Notes: generated from the sequence alone by a model not told the origin. Positions 9,325-18,830 are shown, numbered from the stretch's first letter. The stretch: DNA of 64,000 nt from Holdemania sp. Marseille-P2844 (GCF_900120005.1 NZ_LT635454.1:124001-188000), one strand, 5' to 3'. A program made the numbers and translations.

Positions 9325-11766
9325 ATGCGTAAAATTGAAGTATTTAACGCGCACGAGGGAAATCTGAGAAATGTCTCGCTGACGCTGCCGAAGGAAAAAC
9401 TGATCGTTTTGACCGGAGTTTCCGGTTCCGGCAAGTCGACGTTTCTGATCGACGTCCTGTTTAACGAATGTCAGCGGCAGTATCTGGAAGCGATGGGAAT
9501 GCAGGGAATTCCCAAGCCGAAGGTGGATAAAGTCCGCGGCGCCAGTCCGGCGGTCGTGATCCCGCAGACGGCCGCGAATAAGAATCCTCGTTCCACGGTC
9601 GGGACCCTGAGCGATATCTATACCGATCTGCGGATGATTTATGAAAAATTACACCGCCGCATTTGCCCTCATTGCCGCGCGGTGATCGACGCGGCTGACT
9701 GCAGGGAAGAAACGGAAAAGCGCGACGGCGATTTCCATGTTTTCATGCGCTGCAGCCGCTGCGGTCAGCGTATGGAGAAACTGACCCGCACCCATTTTTC
9801 GTTCAATACAACGGAAGGCGCCTGCCCGGTTTGCGAGGGGCTGGGGAAAATTCATACCGTCGATGAGGACCGGATGTTGGATCCGGCGCTTTCTTTAGAG
9901 GCAGGGGCGGTCCGTTTCTGGGAAAAACGCTATGGAGAATATGAAATATCCGTGTATTATGCCGCCTGCCGCGCTTTCGGTCTGGACGAACCGCAAAATA
10001 TCCCGGTATGTCAGTTCTCCAAAGCGCAGCGGATGCTATTGTGGGAAGGCAGCGACAGTCCTGCGCTGTTGTCTGAGCTGGCCAGAAACCTGCCGCCAAA
10101 AGCGGCTGCGGGCAAAAAGTTTGAAGGTGTCGCGGCGAATCTGCGGCGGCGCTGGGCTGAAAAGGGCGGGCAAGCCACGGCGCTGGATGCGTATTTTCAG
10201 ACGGTTGAATGCCCGGCCTGTCATGGCGAGCGGCTCAACGCGCTGAGCGCTCAGGTCACTGTGAACGGAACCCGCCTGCCGGAATTATCCGGTTTTTCCT
10301 TAAACCGTCTGCGGGATTGGGTTGCCGGGCTGGAGCCAGCGTTAACCGGCAGTGCCCGCGAACTGGCCGATGCCTATCTGCGCGATATTCAAACCAAGCT
10401 GAACCGTCTGATCCGGGTCGGCCTGGGTTATCTGACACTGGATCGGCAAATCATCACGCTTTCCGGCGGGGAAAGTCAGCGGCTGCGGCTGGCGGCGGCG
10501 CTGGATCTGGAGATGTCCGGAATTTTAATCATGCTGGATGAACCGACGGCCGGTCTGCATCCGCAGGATACCGAAGGGTTGATCGCAATCCTTAGCCATC
10601 TGCGTGATCTGGGCAATACCGTGCTGATGATCGAACATGATCCGGATGTGATGCGGGCTGCGGATTTACTGGTTGAATTCGGACCGGGCGCCGGGATTCA
10701 TGGCGGAACACTCATCGCCTGCGAACCCCCGGAACAGCTTCGGTCGAATCCCGATTCCTTAACCGGATTCTGGCTGGCTGCACCGGCTGAGTTTCCTTCG
10801 CAGACCCGATCCGCGCAAGGCTGGATTACGATTAAAAATGCCTGTCAGTATAACCTGCGCCATTTTGACGTCGCTTTTCCCACCGGATGTCTGTGCGCGG
10901 TGAGCGGACCTTCGGGCTCGGGGAAATCCACGCTGGTATTTGAAGTGCTTGCGGCAAACCGCGGCGGCCGGGCTGAGATCACGGGCCTGGAACAATTTGA
11001 ACGGATCGTGACGATTGAACAATCCGCGATCACCCGGATGAAGCGTTCCAATGTCGCCACTTACAGCGGCGTTTACGGGTTGATCCGCACTCTCTTTGCG
11101 AAGACCGGGGCAGCCCGCGCCGCGCATTGCCCGGCTTCTTATTTTTCGTTCAATACCCCAGGCGGACGATGCGAGAACTGTCAGGGAATGGGCGTGGTGG
11201 AGAACAACATGTTGTTTTTTGCCAACGTTGAGGTCGTCTGCCCCGTTTGTCATGGACAGCGCTTTAACGATACGGTGCTGAGCGTCAAATACAACGGCCG
11301 CTCGATCGACGAAGTGCTCAAACTGACGGTTGAGGAAGCGATAATTTTCTTTGCCGGGCAGCCGAAATTAGGCCGGATGCTGAAGCGGTTAGCGGAGGCG
11401 GGATTGGGGTATCTGCCGCTGGGGCAGCCGCTGACGACTCTCTCCGGCGGTGAAGCGCAGCGCTTGAAGCTGGCGGTGGAGCTGATCGAAAATCACAGCG
11501 GAAAAGCTAAGCTGTATTTAATGGACGAACCGACGACGGGATTACATCCGGCCGACGTCGAACATTTTCTGAAACTGCTTCTGCGGCTGCGGGACGCAGG
11601 CCATACCGTGATCGTAGTGGAACACAATCCGCAGCTGATCCGGGCGTGCGACTGGGTGATCGATCTGGGACCGCAGGGCGGCGATCAGGGCGGGCAGCTG
11701 ATGTTCGCCGGTACGCCGCAGGCATTCAAAGCCGAAATGAAAAGCGCGACGGCCCGTTATTTGTAA
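9325..11766 (+). CDS. UvrA2-like excinuclease ATPase
   Basis: 813 residues, about 130 shorter than canonical UvrA. Both ABC ATPase modules are intact: Walker A GVSGSGKST (about 32) and GPSGSGKST (about 530), signatures LSGGESQRL and LSGGEAQRL, and Walker B MLDEPTAGLHP and LMDEPTTGLHP. Zinc-binding Cys pairs CPHC/CSRCG (about 112-150), CPVCEGLG and CENCQGMG are present. The shortened first module suggests loss or reduction of the UvrB-binding domain, as in the UvrA2 subfamily tied to DNA-binding drug resistance rather than standard repair. AGGTGAGGT precedes the ATG. It is probably monocistronic, with a terminator at 11834. Confidence 0.85.
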   Translation: MRKIEVFNAHEGNLRNVSLTLPKEKLIVLTGVSGSGKSTFLIDVLFNECQRQYLEAMGMQGIPKPKVDKVRGASPAVVIPQTAANKNPRSTVGTLSDIYTDLRMIYEKLHRRICPHCRAVIDAADCREETEKRDGDFHVFMRCSRCGQRMEKLTRTHFSFNTTEGACPVCEGLGKIHTVDEDRMLDPALSLEAGAVRFWEKRYGEYEISVYYAACRAFGLDEPQNIPVCQFSKAQRMLLWEGSDSPALLSELARNLPPKAAAGKKFEGVAANLRRRWAEKGGQATALDAYFQTVECPACHGERLNALSAQVTVNGTRLPELSGFSLNRLRDWVAGLEPALTGSARELADAYLRDIQTKLNRLIRVGLGYLTLDRQIITLSGGESQRLRLAAALDLEMSGILIMLDEPTAGLHPQDTEGLIAILSHLRDLGNTVLMIEHDPDVMRAADLLVEFGPGAGIHGGTLIACEPPEQLRSNPDSLTGFWLAAPAEFPSQTRSAQGWITIKNACQYNLRHFDVAFPTGCLCAVSGPSGSGKSTLVFEVLAANRGGRAEITGLEQFERIVTIEQSAITRMKRSNVATYSGVYGLIRTLFAKTGAARAAHCPASYFSFNTPGGRCENCQGMGVVENNMLFFANVEVVCPVCHGQRFNDTVLSVKYNGRSIDEVLKLTVEEAIIFFAGQPKLGRMLKRLAEAGLGYLPLGQPLTTLSGGEAQRLKLAVELIENHSGKAKLYLMDEPTTGLHPADVEHFLKLLLRLRDAGHTVIVVEHNPQLIRACDWVIDLGPQGGDQGGQLMFAGTPQAFKAEMKSATARYL

Positions 11767-11833
11767 CAAAACAAGTTTTAAGACGATGAGAATTCTGATA
11801 GGAAAGATGTTCAGTGATTTCAGCGAATCAGAG

Positions 11834-11870
11834 AGCGGTTGATAAAAATACAAATCAGCCGCTTTTTCTT
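11834..11870 (+). terminator. Terminator after UvrA2-like gene
   Basis: AGCGGTTGAT (11834-11843) pairs with ATCAGCCGCT (11854-11863) with one G-T pair, followed by TTTTT. Confidence 0.82.
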
Positions 11871-12036
11871 CTCTGTACCCAGGAACGTCTGTTCGAAAAA
11901 GAACGGCTTCAGCCGCGGGAGGACTTTGCCGGACAGCGTTCAATCCCAGGATCTGCGTGCTTTTTGTCAGATAAAGAGATCTTCGGTATGGGAACATATT
12001 GGTCGGGAAAAGAATAGAGATAAGGGAAAAGAGCGC

Positions 12037-12081
12037 TTGACTTGCGGCAGATCCGGAGTATACTTAGGAATGATCGTATAC
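12037..12081 (+). promoter_or_regulatory. Promoter and possible MarR operator of marR-MATE operon
   Basis: TTGACT (12037-12042) and TATACT (12059-12064) are 16 bases apart. The palindrome GTATAC occurs twice, overlapping the -10 (12058-12063) and at 12076-12081, centred 18 bases apart. That is a plausible site for self-repression by the MarR protein, which is inferred here. Confidence 0.65.
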
Positions 12082-12111
12082 AAGTAAACTAATTGCCAAG
12101 GAGAAACGCTG

Positions 12112-12609
12112 ATGAGTAAAATACGAATACCCATCTTCAACGTCGAACAGATGCTGAAAGGCTATGCCCGTTTGCGCGAGGCTTACAGCCGTTTCTGCGT
12201 TCATTCCATCGCGGACGAAGCTTTTTCTCCCAATGAAATGAACGTGCTGATCTTCCTGTCCAACAACCCGTCGATCAACACCGCCAAAGAGCTGACCGTC
12301 ACTCTGGGCGTATCCAAAGGTCTGGTCTGCCGCAGCGTGGATACGCTGATGCGCCGGGGCTATCTGACCAGCGAGGAAGACGCGAAGGATCATCGGATCC
12401 TGCACCTCAGGCTGACGCAGAAAGCCGCTCCGGTAATCGGTCAGATGCGCGTCAATCAGACACGCTTTTCCGAAGCGGTGACCCGGAATATCAGCGAGGA
12501 AGAACTGGCGGTGTATACCCGGGTTCAGCATCAGATTTATGCGAACATCGAAGCGATGACCAATCGGAAAGGGGACGAATTATGCTTCAATCGAAAGAAA
12601 CCAATTTAG
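12112..12609 (+). CDS. MarR family transcriptional regulator
   Basis: 165 residues with the MarR winged-helix layout: NEMNVLIFLSNNP, then NTAKELTVTLGVSKGLVCRSVDTLMRRGYLT as the recognition region, and the wing EEDAKDHRILHLRLT. Such proteins bind palindromes as dimers and release DNA on binding small phenolic or drug ligands. The gene has its own sigma-A promoter with twin GTATAC palindromes. Its last 28 bases overlap the start of a MATE exporter, the same arrangement as the MepR-MepA regulator-pump pair, so its likely job is ligand-induced control of that pump. An AAGGAGA ribosome site lies 8 bases from the ATG. Confidence 0.88.
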   Translation: MSKIRIPIFNVEQMLKGYARLREAYSRFCVHSIADEAFSPNEMNVLIFLSNNPSINTAKELTVTLGVSKGLVCRSVDTLMRRGYLTSEEDAKDHRILHLRLTQKAAPVIGQMRVNQTRFSEAVTRNISEEELAVYTRVQHQIYANIEAMTNRKGDELCFNRKKPI

Positions 12610-13949
12610 GGAAGGACCGCATCGGAAGCTTGTTTTTTGCGCTGGCGGTTCCGGCGATCACATCCCAGGTCGTCAACGCACTCTACAACATGGTCGACCG
12701 GATGTATATCGGCCATATTCCAGGCTCAGGCGCTGCGGCGTTAACCGGCGTCGGCGTTGCCTTCCCGTTAATCATGATTATCTCCGCTTTTGCGGCCTTA
12801 GTCAGCATGGGCGGCGCTCCGCGGGCCTCGATCATGATGGGCAAAGGTGATAACGAACAGGCCAATAAGATTTTAGGCAACTGCTTTACGGCGTTAGTGA
12901 TCACCGCCCTTGCCCTGACGGCAGTCACGATGATCTTCTGCGAGCCGTTGTTAATGATGTTCGGCGCCAGTGAGAACACGATCGTTTATGCCAAAGCGTA
13001 TATGATGATTTACGCGGCCGGTACAATTTTCGTTCAGCTGACGCTGGGCATGAACGCTTTTATTTCCGCGCAGGGCTTTTCCCGCGTCAGCATGCTGACG
13101 GTCGTCATCGGTGCGATCACCAACATTGTGCTCGATCCGGTTCTGATCTTCGGCTTCCATATGGGCGTGCGCGGGGCGGCGCTGGCGACGGTGCTGTCGC
13201 AGGCTGTCTCGACCGTCTGGGTGCTGCAGTTTTTAAGCGGTAAAAAAAGTCAGCTCAAGCTGCATCCGAAATATTTCAGCATCGACGCCAAGATCCTGTT
13301 CCCGGCGCTGGCGCTGGGCGTTGCGCCGTTTATCATGCAGTCAACGGAAAGTCTGTTAGTGCTGTGCTTTAATTCCTCCTTATTGAAATACGGCGGCGAT
13401 CTGGCGGTCGGCGCAATGACGATCCTGTCCAGCGTCATGCAGTTCTCGATGCTGCCGCTGCAGGGCTTAACCCAGGGCGCGCAGCCGATCATCAGCTTCA
13501 ACTATGGCGCGGGAAATATTGACCGGGTGAAGAAAGCGTTCCATCTGCTGCTGGTGAGCTGTCTGGTTTATTCCTCCGTCATGTGGGTGCTGTGCATGCT
13601 GTTCCCGCAGATGTTTGCGGCGATCTTTACCGGCGATCCGGCGCTGACGCAAATTACGGTCTGGGCGCTGCGGATTTATATCGCGGCTGTGTTCTTAATG
13701 GGCGCGCAGCTGGCTTGCCAGCAAACCTTCATCGCGCTGGGCAACGCCAAGATTTCAACCTTTCTGGCGTTATTGCGAAAGATTATCCTGTTGATTCCGC
13801 TGATCTATATTCTGCCGAATTTCTTTGAGAATAAGGTGTTTGCAGTATTCGTCGCGGAACCGATTGCCGATACAATTTCCGTACTGGTCACAATCACGTT
13901 GTTCTTCCGCTTCTTCCGCGCGGTGGAGCACGAACAGATTCACGCTTAA
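12582..13949 (+). CDS. MATE family efflux transporter (MepA-like)
   Basis: 455 residues with about 12 membrane segments. The opening (FFALAVPAITSQVVNALYNMVDRMYIGHIPG) and the LDPVLIFGFHMGVRGAALAT block are typical of the MepA/NorM-type MATE subgroup, sodium- or proton-coupled exporters of cationic drugs. It begins inside the end of the upstream marR gene (28-base overlap) and is therefore probably translationally coupled and regulated by it. A terminator follows at 13983. The actual substrates cannot be predicted. Confidence 0.9.
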   Translation: MLQSKETNLGKDRIGSLFFALAVPAITSQVVNALYNMVDRMYIGHIPGSGAAALTGVGVAFPLIMIISAFAALVSMGGAPRASIMMGKGDNEQANKILGNCFTALVITALALTAVTMIFCEPLLMMFGASENTIVYAKAYMMIYAAGTIFVQLTLGMNAFISAQGFSRVSMLTVVIGAITNIVLDPVLIFGFHMGVRGAALATVLSQAVSTVWVLQFLSGKKSQLKLHPKYFSIDAKILFPALALGVAPFIMQSTESLLVLCFNSSLLKYGGDLAVGAMTILSSVMQFSMLPLQGLTQGAQPIISFNYGAGNIDRVKKAFHLLLVSCLVYSSVMWVLCMLFPQMFAAIFTGDPALTQITVWALRIYIAAVFLMGAQLACQQTFIALGNAKISTFLALLRKIILLIPLIYILPNFFENKVFAVFVAEPIADTISVLVTITLFFRFFRAVEHEQIHA

Positions 13950-13982
13950 GCCGAAGCAGAGAAAACAAGTCTGTGAAGAAAG

Positions 13983-14010
13983 CGACGCTCTTCGCGTCGT
14001 TTTTATTTTG
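13983..14010 (+). terminator. Terminator of marR-MATE operon
   Basis: CGACGC / GCGTCG stem with a 5-base loop, then TTTTTATTTT. Confidence 0.82.
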
Positions 14011-14199
14011 ATTTTAAACAAAGATTTAAGAAAATAGAAAGTCCGTTTCTGACGATTTCATAAATTTTCCAGTTTCCGCAACGATTCGATGTCGGAATTG
14101 AAGTAAGAATATGCTATGCTTAAAGTAAAGAATACCTTGAATGATCTGCGGCAGGGAGCTTGCAATACGCAGAATTTGAGGAGGAGAAAGGAACAGAAC

Positions 14200-14976
14200 A
14201 TGAGAAAAATGAAGAAAAGCAGGATTCTTTGGCTGGCAGTCTGGCTCTGCCTGGCTCTCAGCGGCTGTGCTAAAACAGAAAGCGCGTCTGAGATTATGGC
14301 AAAAGTCCAGGCGAAGCAAATGAAAAGCGAAGCGGTTCAATCCGTCGCCATGACCGGTCAGCTGAAGATGACCACGCAGGGAATGACGCTGGAATTTCCG
14401 ATGGATCTCATCATCCAGACGCAGCCGGCAGAGAAACAGGGCGAACCTGTCGTTTACTTTAGTTTTACAACCTCGTTTATGGGGCAATCCATGGATATGA
14501 AATACTGTGTTCAGGATCAGATGATGTACAGCGAAGTGAATGGCGAACGCAGCAGCCAGCCTTACGCTTACACGCCGGAAACGATCCAGGAGCTTCAGCA
14601 GAACAGGAATATGGAGAAGATGGTTAACGCTTTCTCCGTGAAGAAAACCGGGACTGGTTATGAGCTGATCTATGAAGCGCAGAGCTTTGCCGAGCTGGCG
14701 GATTTGTTAGGGGCTTTAGGCGATGCTGAACCCGATCTGGACGCCCTGCAGGAATTGCAGCAGCAATTTGAAATGATTGATCAGACGGTGGCTTTAAATG
14801 AATGGAAGATGAGCTTCCAGGTATCGAAAGATTATCAGATGACCGGCGGACTGATCGTCGTCGACGCGACCAGTGAAGAGGAAGGCATGACGATGAATTT
14901 CAGCGTTGAAATCAACGTGAGCGTCCGTACGGACCAGCCGATGACCACGATGGATCTGTCAGCTTGGGCAATGTAA
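14200..14976 (+). CDS. DUF6612-like lipoprotein
   Basis: 258 residues. A lipoprotein signal (basic start, hydrophobic core, lipobox LSGC) is followed by a soluble domain with many short amphipathic strands (QLKMTTQGMTLEFPMDLIIQ, VVYFSFTTSFMGQSMDMKY). This is the LolA-like layout of Gram-positive DUF6612-type lipoproteins. Function is unknown. Anchoring on the outer membrane face is inferred from the lipobox. I chose ATG 14200 because GAGGAGGAG lies just upstream, although the frame is open from 14116. Confidence 0.68.
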   Translation: MRKMKKSRILWLAVWLCLALSGCAKTESASEIMAKVQAKQMKSEAVQSVAMTGQLKMTTQGMTLEFPMDLIIQTQPAEKQGEPVVYFSFTTSFMGQSMDMKYCVQDQMMYSEVNGERSSQPYAYTPETIQELQQNRNMEKMVNAFSVKKTGTGYELIYEAQSFAELADLLGALGDAEPDLDALQELQQQFEMIDQTVALNEWKMSFQVSKDYQMTGGLIVVDATSEEEGMTMNFSVEINVSVRTDQPMTTMDLSAWAM

Positions 14977-15083
14977 AAAACATGGGAGCCAGGCCGGATA
15001 AGAAAAAGCTGCGCAGAGGCGTCTGAATTACGCTCCGGACGCTTCCCGCTGCCCCGGGGTTTAAAAGAAATGAAGGTTGAGGT

Positions 15084-15713
15084 ATGAAGTGGAAAAAACT
15101 GGAGATCGCGCTGATTGCGCTGATGATTCTCTACACTGCCAGGTTCTGGACGTTTAAAACTTTAAGTCACCATCCGTATTCACTGACGCCGATCACGCTG
15201 TCCCGCGTTTGGCTGCGTGAGAAAGTTGGCCTTGATATCACGCTGATCAACGAAGTGTTCCGCGCTGAGCTGAACCGTGAAATTGCGCCGGCGGTTGCCG
15301 AGGTGGACTTTCGGGGGGAATGTTATACCATTGACTACGCCGCTCATTTTACCCAAACGCCTCAGCCGATTGGTCTTCTGTATGAAGGAAAGGGAAACAG
15401 CCCGGACGGCCGCGGAATCTCGCTGGAGCTTTATATCAGCGACCGCGATTTGAGTTCGGTTATGCCGCTGTCAAAAATGATTACCTGGCTGGGGCCAGAG
15501 CGGCAGCTGGGCTGGCTTGGGTCAACGGCGGCGATCCTGGACTATCAACAGGTGGGCCAGACTGTCCGCGGTCAGTTTCATGTCAAACACGACGACTGCT
15601 TTTATCTTGGCGAACTGAGATATCACGATCCCGCCATGAATGGGGATTGGGAACATGACCAGAAGATCTGGGAAACCGCGCTGGACCAGCTGCTGCCGTT
15701 TCTTGCCGAATAA
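15084..15713 (+). CDS. Hypothetical single-pass membrane protein
   Basis: 209 residues with one N-terminal hydrophobic helix (LEIALIALMILYTARFW) and a roughly 175-residue extracytoplasmic domain. I recognise no family. The soluble part contains a small beta-rich stretch (ISLELYISDRDLSSVMPL) and an acidic C-terminal helix. It lies 107 bases downstream of the lipoprotein gene with no clear terminator between them, so the two may be co-transcribed. A strong terminator follows directly. Confidence 0.6.
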   Translation: MKWKKLEIALIALMILYTARFWTFKTLSHHPYSLTPITLSRVWLREKVGLDITLINEVFRAELNREIAPAVAEVDFRGECYTIDYAAHFTQTPQPIGLLYEGKGNSPDGRGISLELYISDRDLSSVMPLSKMITWLGPERQLGWLGSTAAILDYQQVGQTVRGQFHVKHDDCFYLGELRYHDPAMNGDWEHDQKIWETALDQLLPFLAE

Positions 15714-15719
15714 ACAAAA

Positions 15720-15768
15720 GGATTGCGTACCGTGATCAGGTCATCACAGTACGCAATCCTTTTTTAGC
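15720..15768. terminator. Bidirectional terminator between converging genes
   Basis: GGATTGCGTAC...GTGAT pairs with ATCAC...GTACGCAATCC. A T run follows on the plus strand and the AAAAGG upstream gives a T run on the minus strand. It serves the hypothetical membrane protein and nrdJ. Confidence 0.9.
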
Positions 15769-15801
15769 TTTTTGAATGGAAAACAAAGCAGGAGAAGACG
15801 T

Positions 15802-18318
15802 CTACAAGCCGCATTTCAGCTGTGCGTTGCAGTTGGTGCAGGTATTGCAGCCGCCGATTTCTTCGACGATGCCTTCCAGGCAGATCGGGCAGATATCGCC
15901 GACCTCCACGCCGATATTGCGGTCCTGCCGGTCCGCGCGCAGATCGGTTTTCTTTTCCGCTTCCTGCGTCTTTTTAACCGGAACACCGAAATCACGCTCA
16001 ATATCCATCTGATCCCAGCTGTTTTCTTCCTCGTTGCTCAAGGTCAGTACCTGGGAATCACGTGAACCGTCAACGTACACCGTCCCGCCTTTTGCGCCGC
16101 CCGCGTACAGCCGTTCATAGATGTGCTGAACCTGCCGAACCGAGAAGCCCCGCGGGGCGTTGACTGTCTTGGAGATGGAGGAATCGATCCAGCGCTGGAT
16201 TACACATTGGGTATCGGCGTGTTCTTCCGGCGTCAGCTCCATCGCGCTGACGAAGAACTCCGGCAGCGTATCGCGGGTGTAGCCCGGATTGAGCGCCAGC
16301 CACTGATCGACGATCGCCGCGTTGACTTCGATGAACTTGCCCAGCCGTCCCGAACGGAAGTAAGAGAAGCTGAAATACGGTTCCAGACCGGTGGAGACGC
16401 CGACCATCGTGCCGGTCGAACCCGTTGGGGCAATCGTTAACAGATGCGAATTCCGGATTCCGTATTTCAGGATGGACTGCCGGATGTCCTCGTCCATCTG
16501 CTTCATGTATCCGGTGTTGATGAACGCTTCACCGCTGGTAAAGAACGGGAAGCTGCCTTTTTCCTTCGCCAGCTCGACCGACGTCTGATAAGCCGCGCGG
16601 GCGATGCAGTGGAAGACCTGATCGATCGTTTCCAGCGCTTCCGGCGAGCCATAGCGCTTGCGGTTCCAGATCAACATGTCGTGCAGGCCCATGACGCCCA
16701 AACCGACGCGCCGTTCGCCCAGCGCCTGATTTTCGTTGGCCTTGAGGAAATACGGGGTGCTGTTGATGACGTTGTCCTGCATCCGCACGGTCAGTGCGAC
16801 CGTTTCCGCCAGTTCATCAAACAGGATCCGGCCGTCTTTCTTGTCGACGAAGTTGGCGAGATTGACGGCGGCCAGGTTGCAGACGGAATACGGCGCCAGC
16901 GGCTGTTCCCCGCATGGATTGGTGGCGACGACTTTCTGACCATAGGCTTTAGCGTTGGTCATTTTGTTGGCGTTGTCGATGAAGAAGATGCCCGGTTCCG
17001 CCGAGTAGGTCGCGCAGAAGCAGATCAGATCCCATAGATCGCGGGCGCGGATCGTGCGGTAGGTCTTGATCGGATAACCCAGTGCTTCCCACTCACGGAC
17101 GTCGCCGATCTTGTGCCAATGGGTATCGTAGGCTTCTTTCTGCTGCGGGGTATAATTGGCGATGTCCGGGAACCGCAGATCAAAGGTCCCGTTCTTTTCC
17201 ACCGCTTCCATAAATTCGTCGGTCAGTGTTACGGAAATGTTGGCGCCGCTTAAGAATTCCGGATTGACCACTTCCAGACGACCGCCTTCCAACAGTGTCT
17301 GCTGAGCATAGTCCAGAACGTCAGCCGGCGTGTTTTTGCTTTCGATCAAGGTTTCCAGCATCTGCCGTTCCAGCCGGGAAAGCGGAATAAATTTCAGTTT
17401 GCGCTGAGCCAGTTCGCGTACCTGTTCGTCTTTACTGTTTTCACTCAGCCATTTCAGCACGCGCGGATTCTGCATTTTGGAAATGATGAACTCGATGATG
17501 TCCGGATGCCAGTCCGCCAACATGATCATCTGCGCGCCGCGCCGCGAACCGCCCTGCTCGACCAGATTGGTCAGGTTGGCGATGTCGTTCAGCCAGCTGA
17601 CCGCACCGCTGCTGCGGCCGCCGACGCCTTTGGCCGGGGCATGCTTCGGACGCAGTGTCGAACCGTTGGTCCCGACCCCGCCGCCGCGGGACATGATTTC
17701 CATGACTTCCTTGCGATGTTCCGCAATGCCGCCGCGGGAATCCTCGACAAACGGCATAACGAAGCAGTTGAAATAGGTAACCTGCGTACCGCTGCCCGCG
17801 CCGAACAAGACGCGTCCGGCCGGGATGACGTTGAGTTTCTTTAACTGTTCAGTAAACAAGCCGGCATATTTTTTCCGCTGTTCTTCATCGGTTTCCGGCT
17901 CCGCCAGCGCGGTGCCGACCCGGCGCGCGATTTGTTCATAGTAAATTTCCATCGGCTTGTCGATTTCCGCAAACGGCCGGCGGATCATCCCCGTGATCGA
18001 CTCCTGCTCGTCTTCCAGCGTACCGCGGAATTCTTCTTCAATTTCAATCGTCACGCTCTCATTTTCCCAGTCGATCGCTTTGACGACGCCGACGCCCCGG
18101 GCCGGATATTTCGGGTCCTCTTTGATGACGGTCAGCACGATGTCGCCGATGCCCAGCGTTCTGAGTTCGCGGTCCTTTTGGGCGTAGCGGTCAAGCATGA
18201 CCAGCCGTGAAACACCGGAATGGATCGTGTGATCTTCCGGTTGGATTTCAGTTAAATAGGGAAAAAATTCCCGGATGTCCTGATTGAGTTTAGCGATTGT
18301 TTCCTTGCGATATCCCAT
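15802..18318 (-). CDS. nrdJ: Adenosylcobalamin-dependent (class II) ribonucleotide reductase
   Basis: 838 residues. It reduces ribonucleotides to deoxyribonucleotides using a thiyl radical generated from adenosylcobalamin, without needing oxygen or a separate radical subunit. The NPCGEQPL motif supplies the radical Cys with its Asn and Glu partners, TYFNCFVMP carries a redox Cys, and APTGSTGTMVGVSTG is typical of the barrel. The C-terminal Cys cluster (CPICLEG, CNTCTNCNAQLKCG) is the TSCPD-type tail of the NrdJ subgroup. I place the start at MGYRKET (18318) because AGGAGG lies upstream; the longer open frame would run back over the adenosyltransferase gene. It is the second gene of an operon, with the adenosyltransferase start only 512 bases upstream and a 23-base gap. 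Confidence 0.93.
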   Translation of the reverse strand: MGYRKETIAKLNQDIREFFPYLTEIQPEDHTIHSGVSRLVMLDRYAQKDRELRTLGIGDIVLTVIKEDPKYPARGVGVVKAIDWENESVTIEIEEEFRGTLEDEQESITGMIRRPFAEIDKPMEIYYEQIARRVGTALAEPETDEEQRKKYAGLFTEQLKKLNVIPAGRVLFGAGSGTQVTYFNCFVMPFVEDSRGGIAEHRKEVMEIMSRGGGVGTNGSTLRPKHAPAKGVGGRSSGAVSWLNDIANLTNLVEQGGSRRGAQMIMLADWHPDIIEFIISKMQNPRVLKWLSENSKDEQVRELAQRKLKFIPLSRLERQMLETLIESKNTPADVLDYAQQTLLEGGRLEVVNPEFLSGANISVTLTDEFMEAVEKNGTFDLRFPDIANYTPQQKEAYDTHWHKIGDVREWEALGYPIKTYRTIRARDLWDLICFCATYSAEPGIFFIDNANKMTNAKAYGQKVVATNPCGEQPLAPYSVCNLAAVNLANFVDKKDGRILFDELAETVALTVRMQDNVINSTPYFLKANENQALGERRVGLGVMGLHDMLIWNRKRYGSPEALETIDQVFHCIARAAYQTSVELAKEKGSFPFFTSGEAFINTGYMKQMDEDIRQSILKYGIRNSHLLTIAPTGSTGTMVGVSTGLEPYFSFSYFRSGRLGKFIEVNAAIVDQWLALNPGYTRDTLPEFFVSAMELTPEEHADTQCVIQRWIDSSISKTVNAPRGFSVRQVQHIYERLYAGGAKGGTVYVDGSRDSQVLTLSNEEENSWDQMDIERDFGVPVKKTQEAEKKTDLRADRQDRNIGVEVGDICPICLEGIVEEIGGCNTCTNCNAQLKCGL

Positions 18319-18341
18319 AATATGAATGCTTCCTCCTATGC

Positions 18342-18830
18342 TTAAATTTCCGAACCCTTCGCACTCTGAATCTGCAGCGCGTAAAAATAATCGCTGATCC
18401 GGTTCAGATAGACGCCCAGCGACGGATCTGTCTTCCGGGTTTCCTGCAGCTTCCACCAATGCCGCTCGACGCGCCGGCTGATTGCCCGCAGCCGATTCAG
18501 CATCGCGCTTTCGGAATTGTCGATTGGATAATGAAACCGGAATTCACCAGCCGCTGAGACCCGCGAATAAATTTCCGTTTCCAGCTTCCGGGTATAACTT
18601 TCCAAATCCGCGCTGCCATACCCGGCCAACTTCGCGCTGGCGGCGCTGATCTGGTTCACGATCTGTTCCATCGGTTTTCTATATCTGGCAAATCCGCTGG
18701 CTAGCAACAGACATTCAGCGCTCAGTTCGTCCAGATCGCCCAGGACTTCGATTAACGGATCTGCTTTGGAAATCCGCTCACCCTGAATCCCGGTCGTTCC
18801 CTGATCCCCGGTTTTGGTTGTAACGATCAT
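18342..18830 (-). CDS. PduO-type ATP:cob(I)alamin adenosyltransferase
   Basis: 162 residues from ATG 18830. It transfers the adenosyl group of ATP to cob(I)alamin to make adenosylcobalamin. The N-terminal VTTKTGDQGTTG, the GDLDELS segment and the C-terminal YLNRISDYFYAL are family hallmarks. The ATP- and cobalamin-lining arginines fall in RAISRRVERHWW. I prefer the inner ATG because GCGAGGTG precedes it; six extra codons (MKRGEN) are possible. The immediate downstream neighbour is the B12-dependent ribonucleotide reductase, so this enzyme plausibly supplies that reductase with its cofactor. Confidence 0.9.
   Translation of the reverse strand: MIVTTKTGDQGTTGIQGERISKADPLIEVLGDLDELSAECLLLASGFARYRKPMEQIVNQISAASAKLAGYGSADLESYTRKLETEIYSRVSAAGEFRFHYPIDNSESAMLNRLRAISRRVERHWWKLQETRKTDPSLGVYLNRISDYFYALQIQSAKGSEI

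Noticed and set aside
18319..18459. 47-residue N-terminal extension of nrdJ
   Set aside because: It overlaps the adenosyltransferase gene in another frame, and AGGAGG supports the start at 18318.
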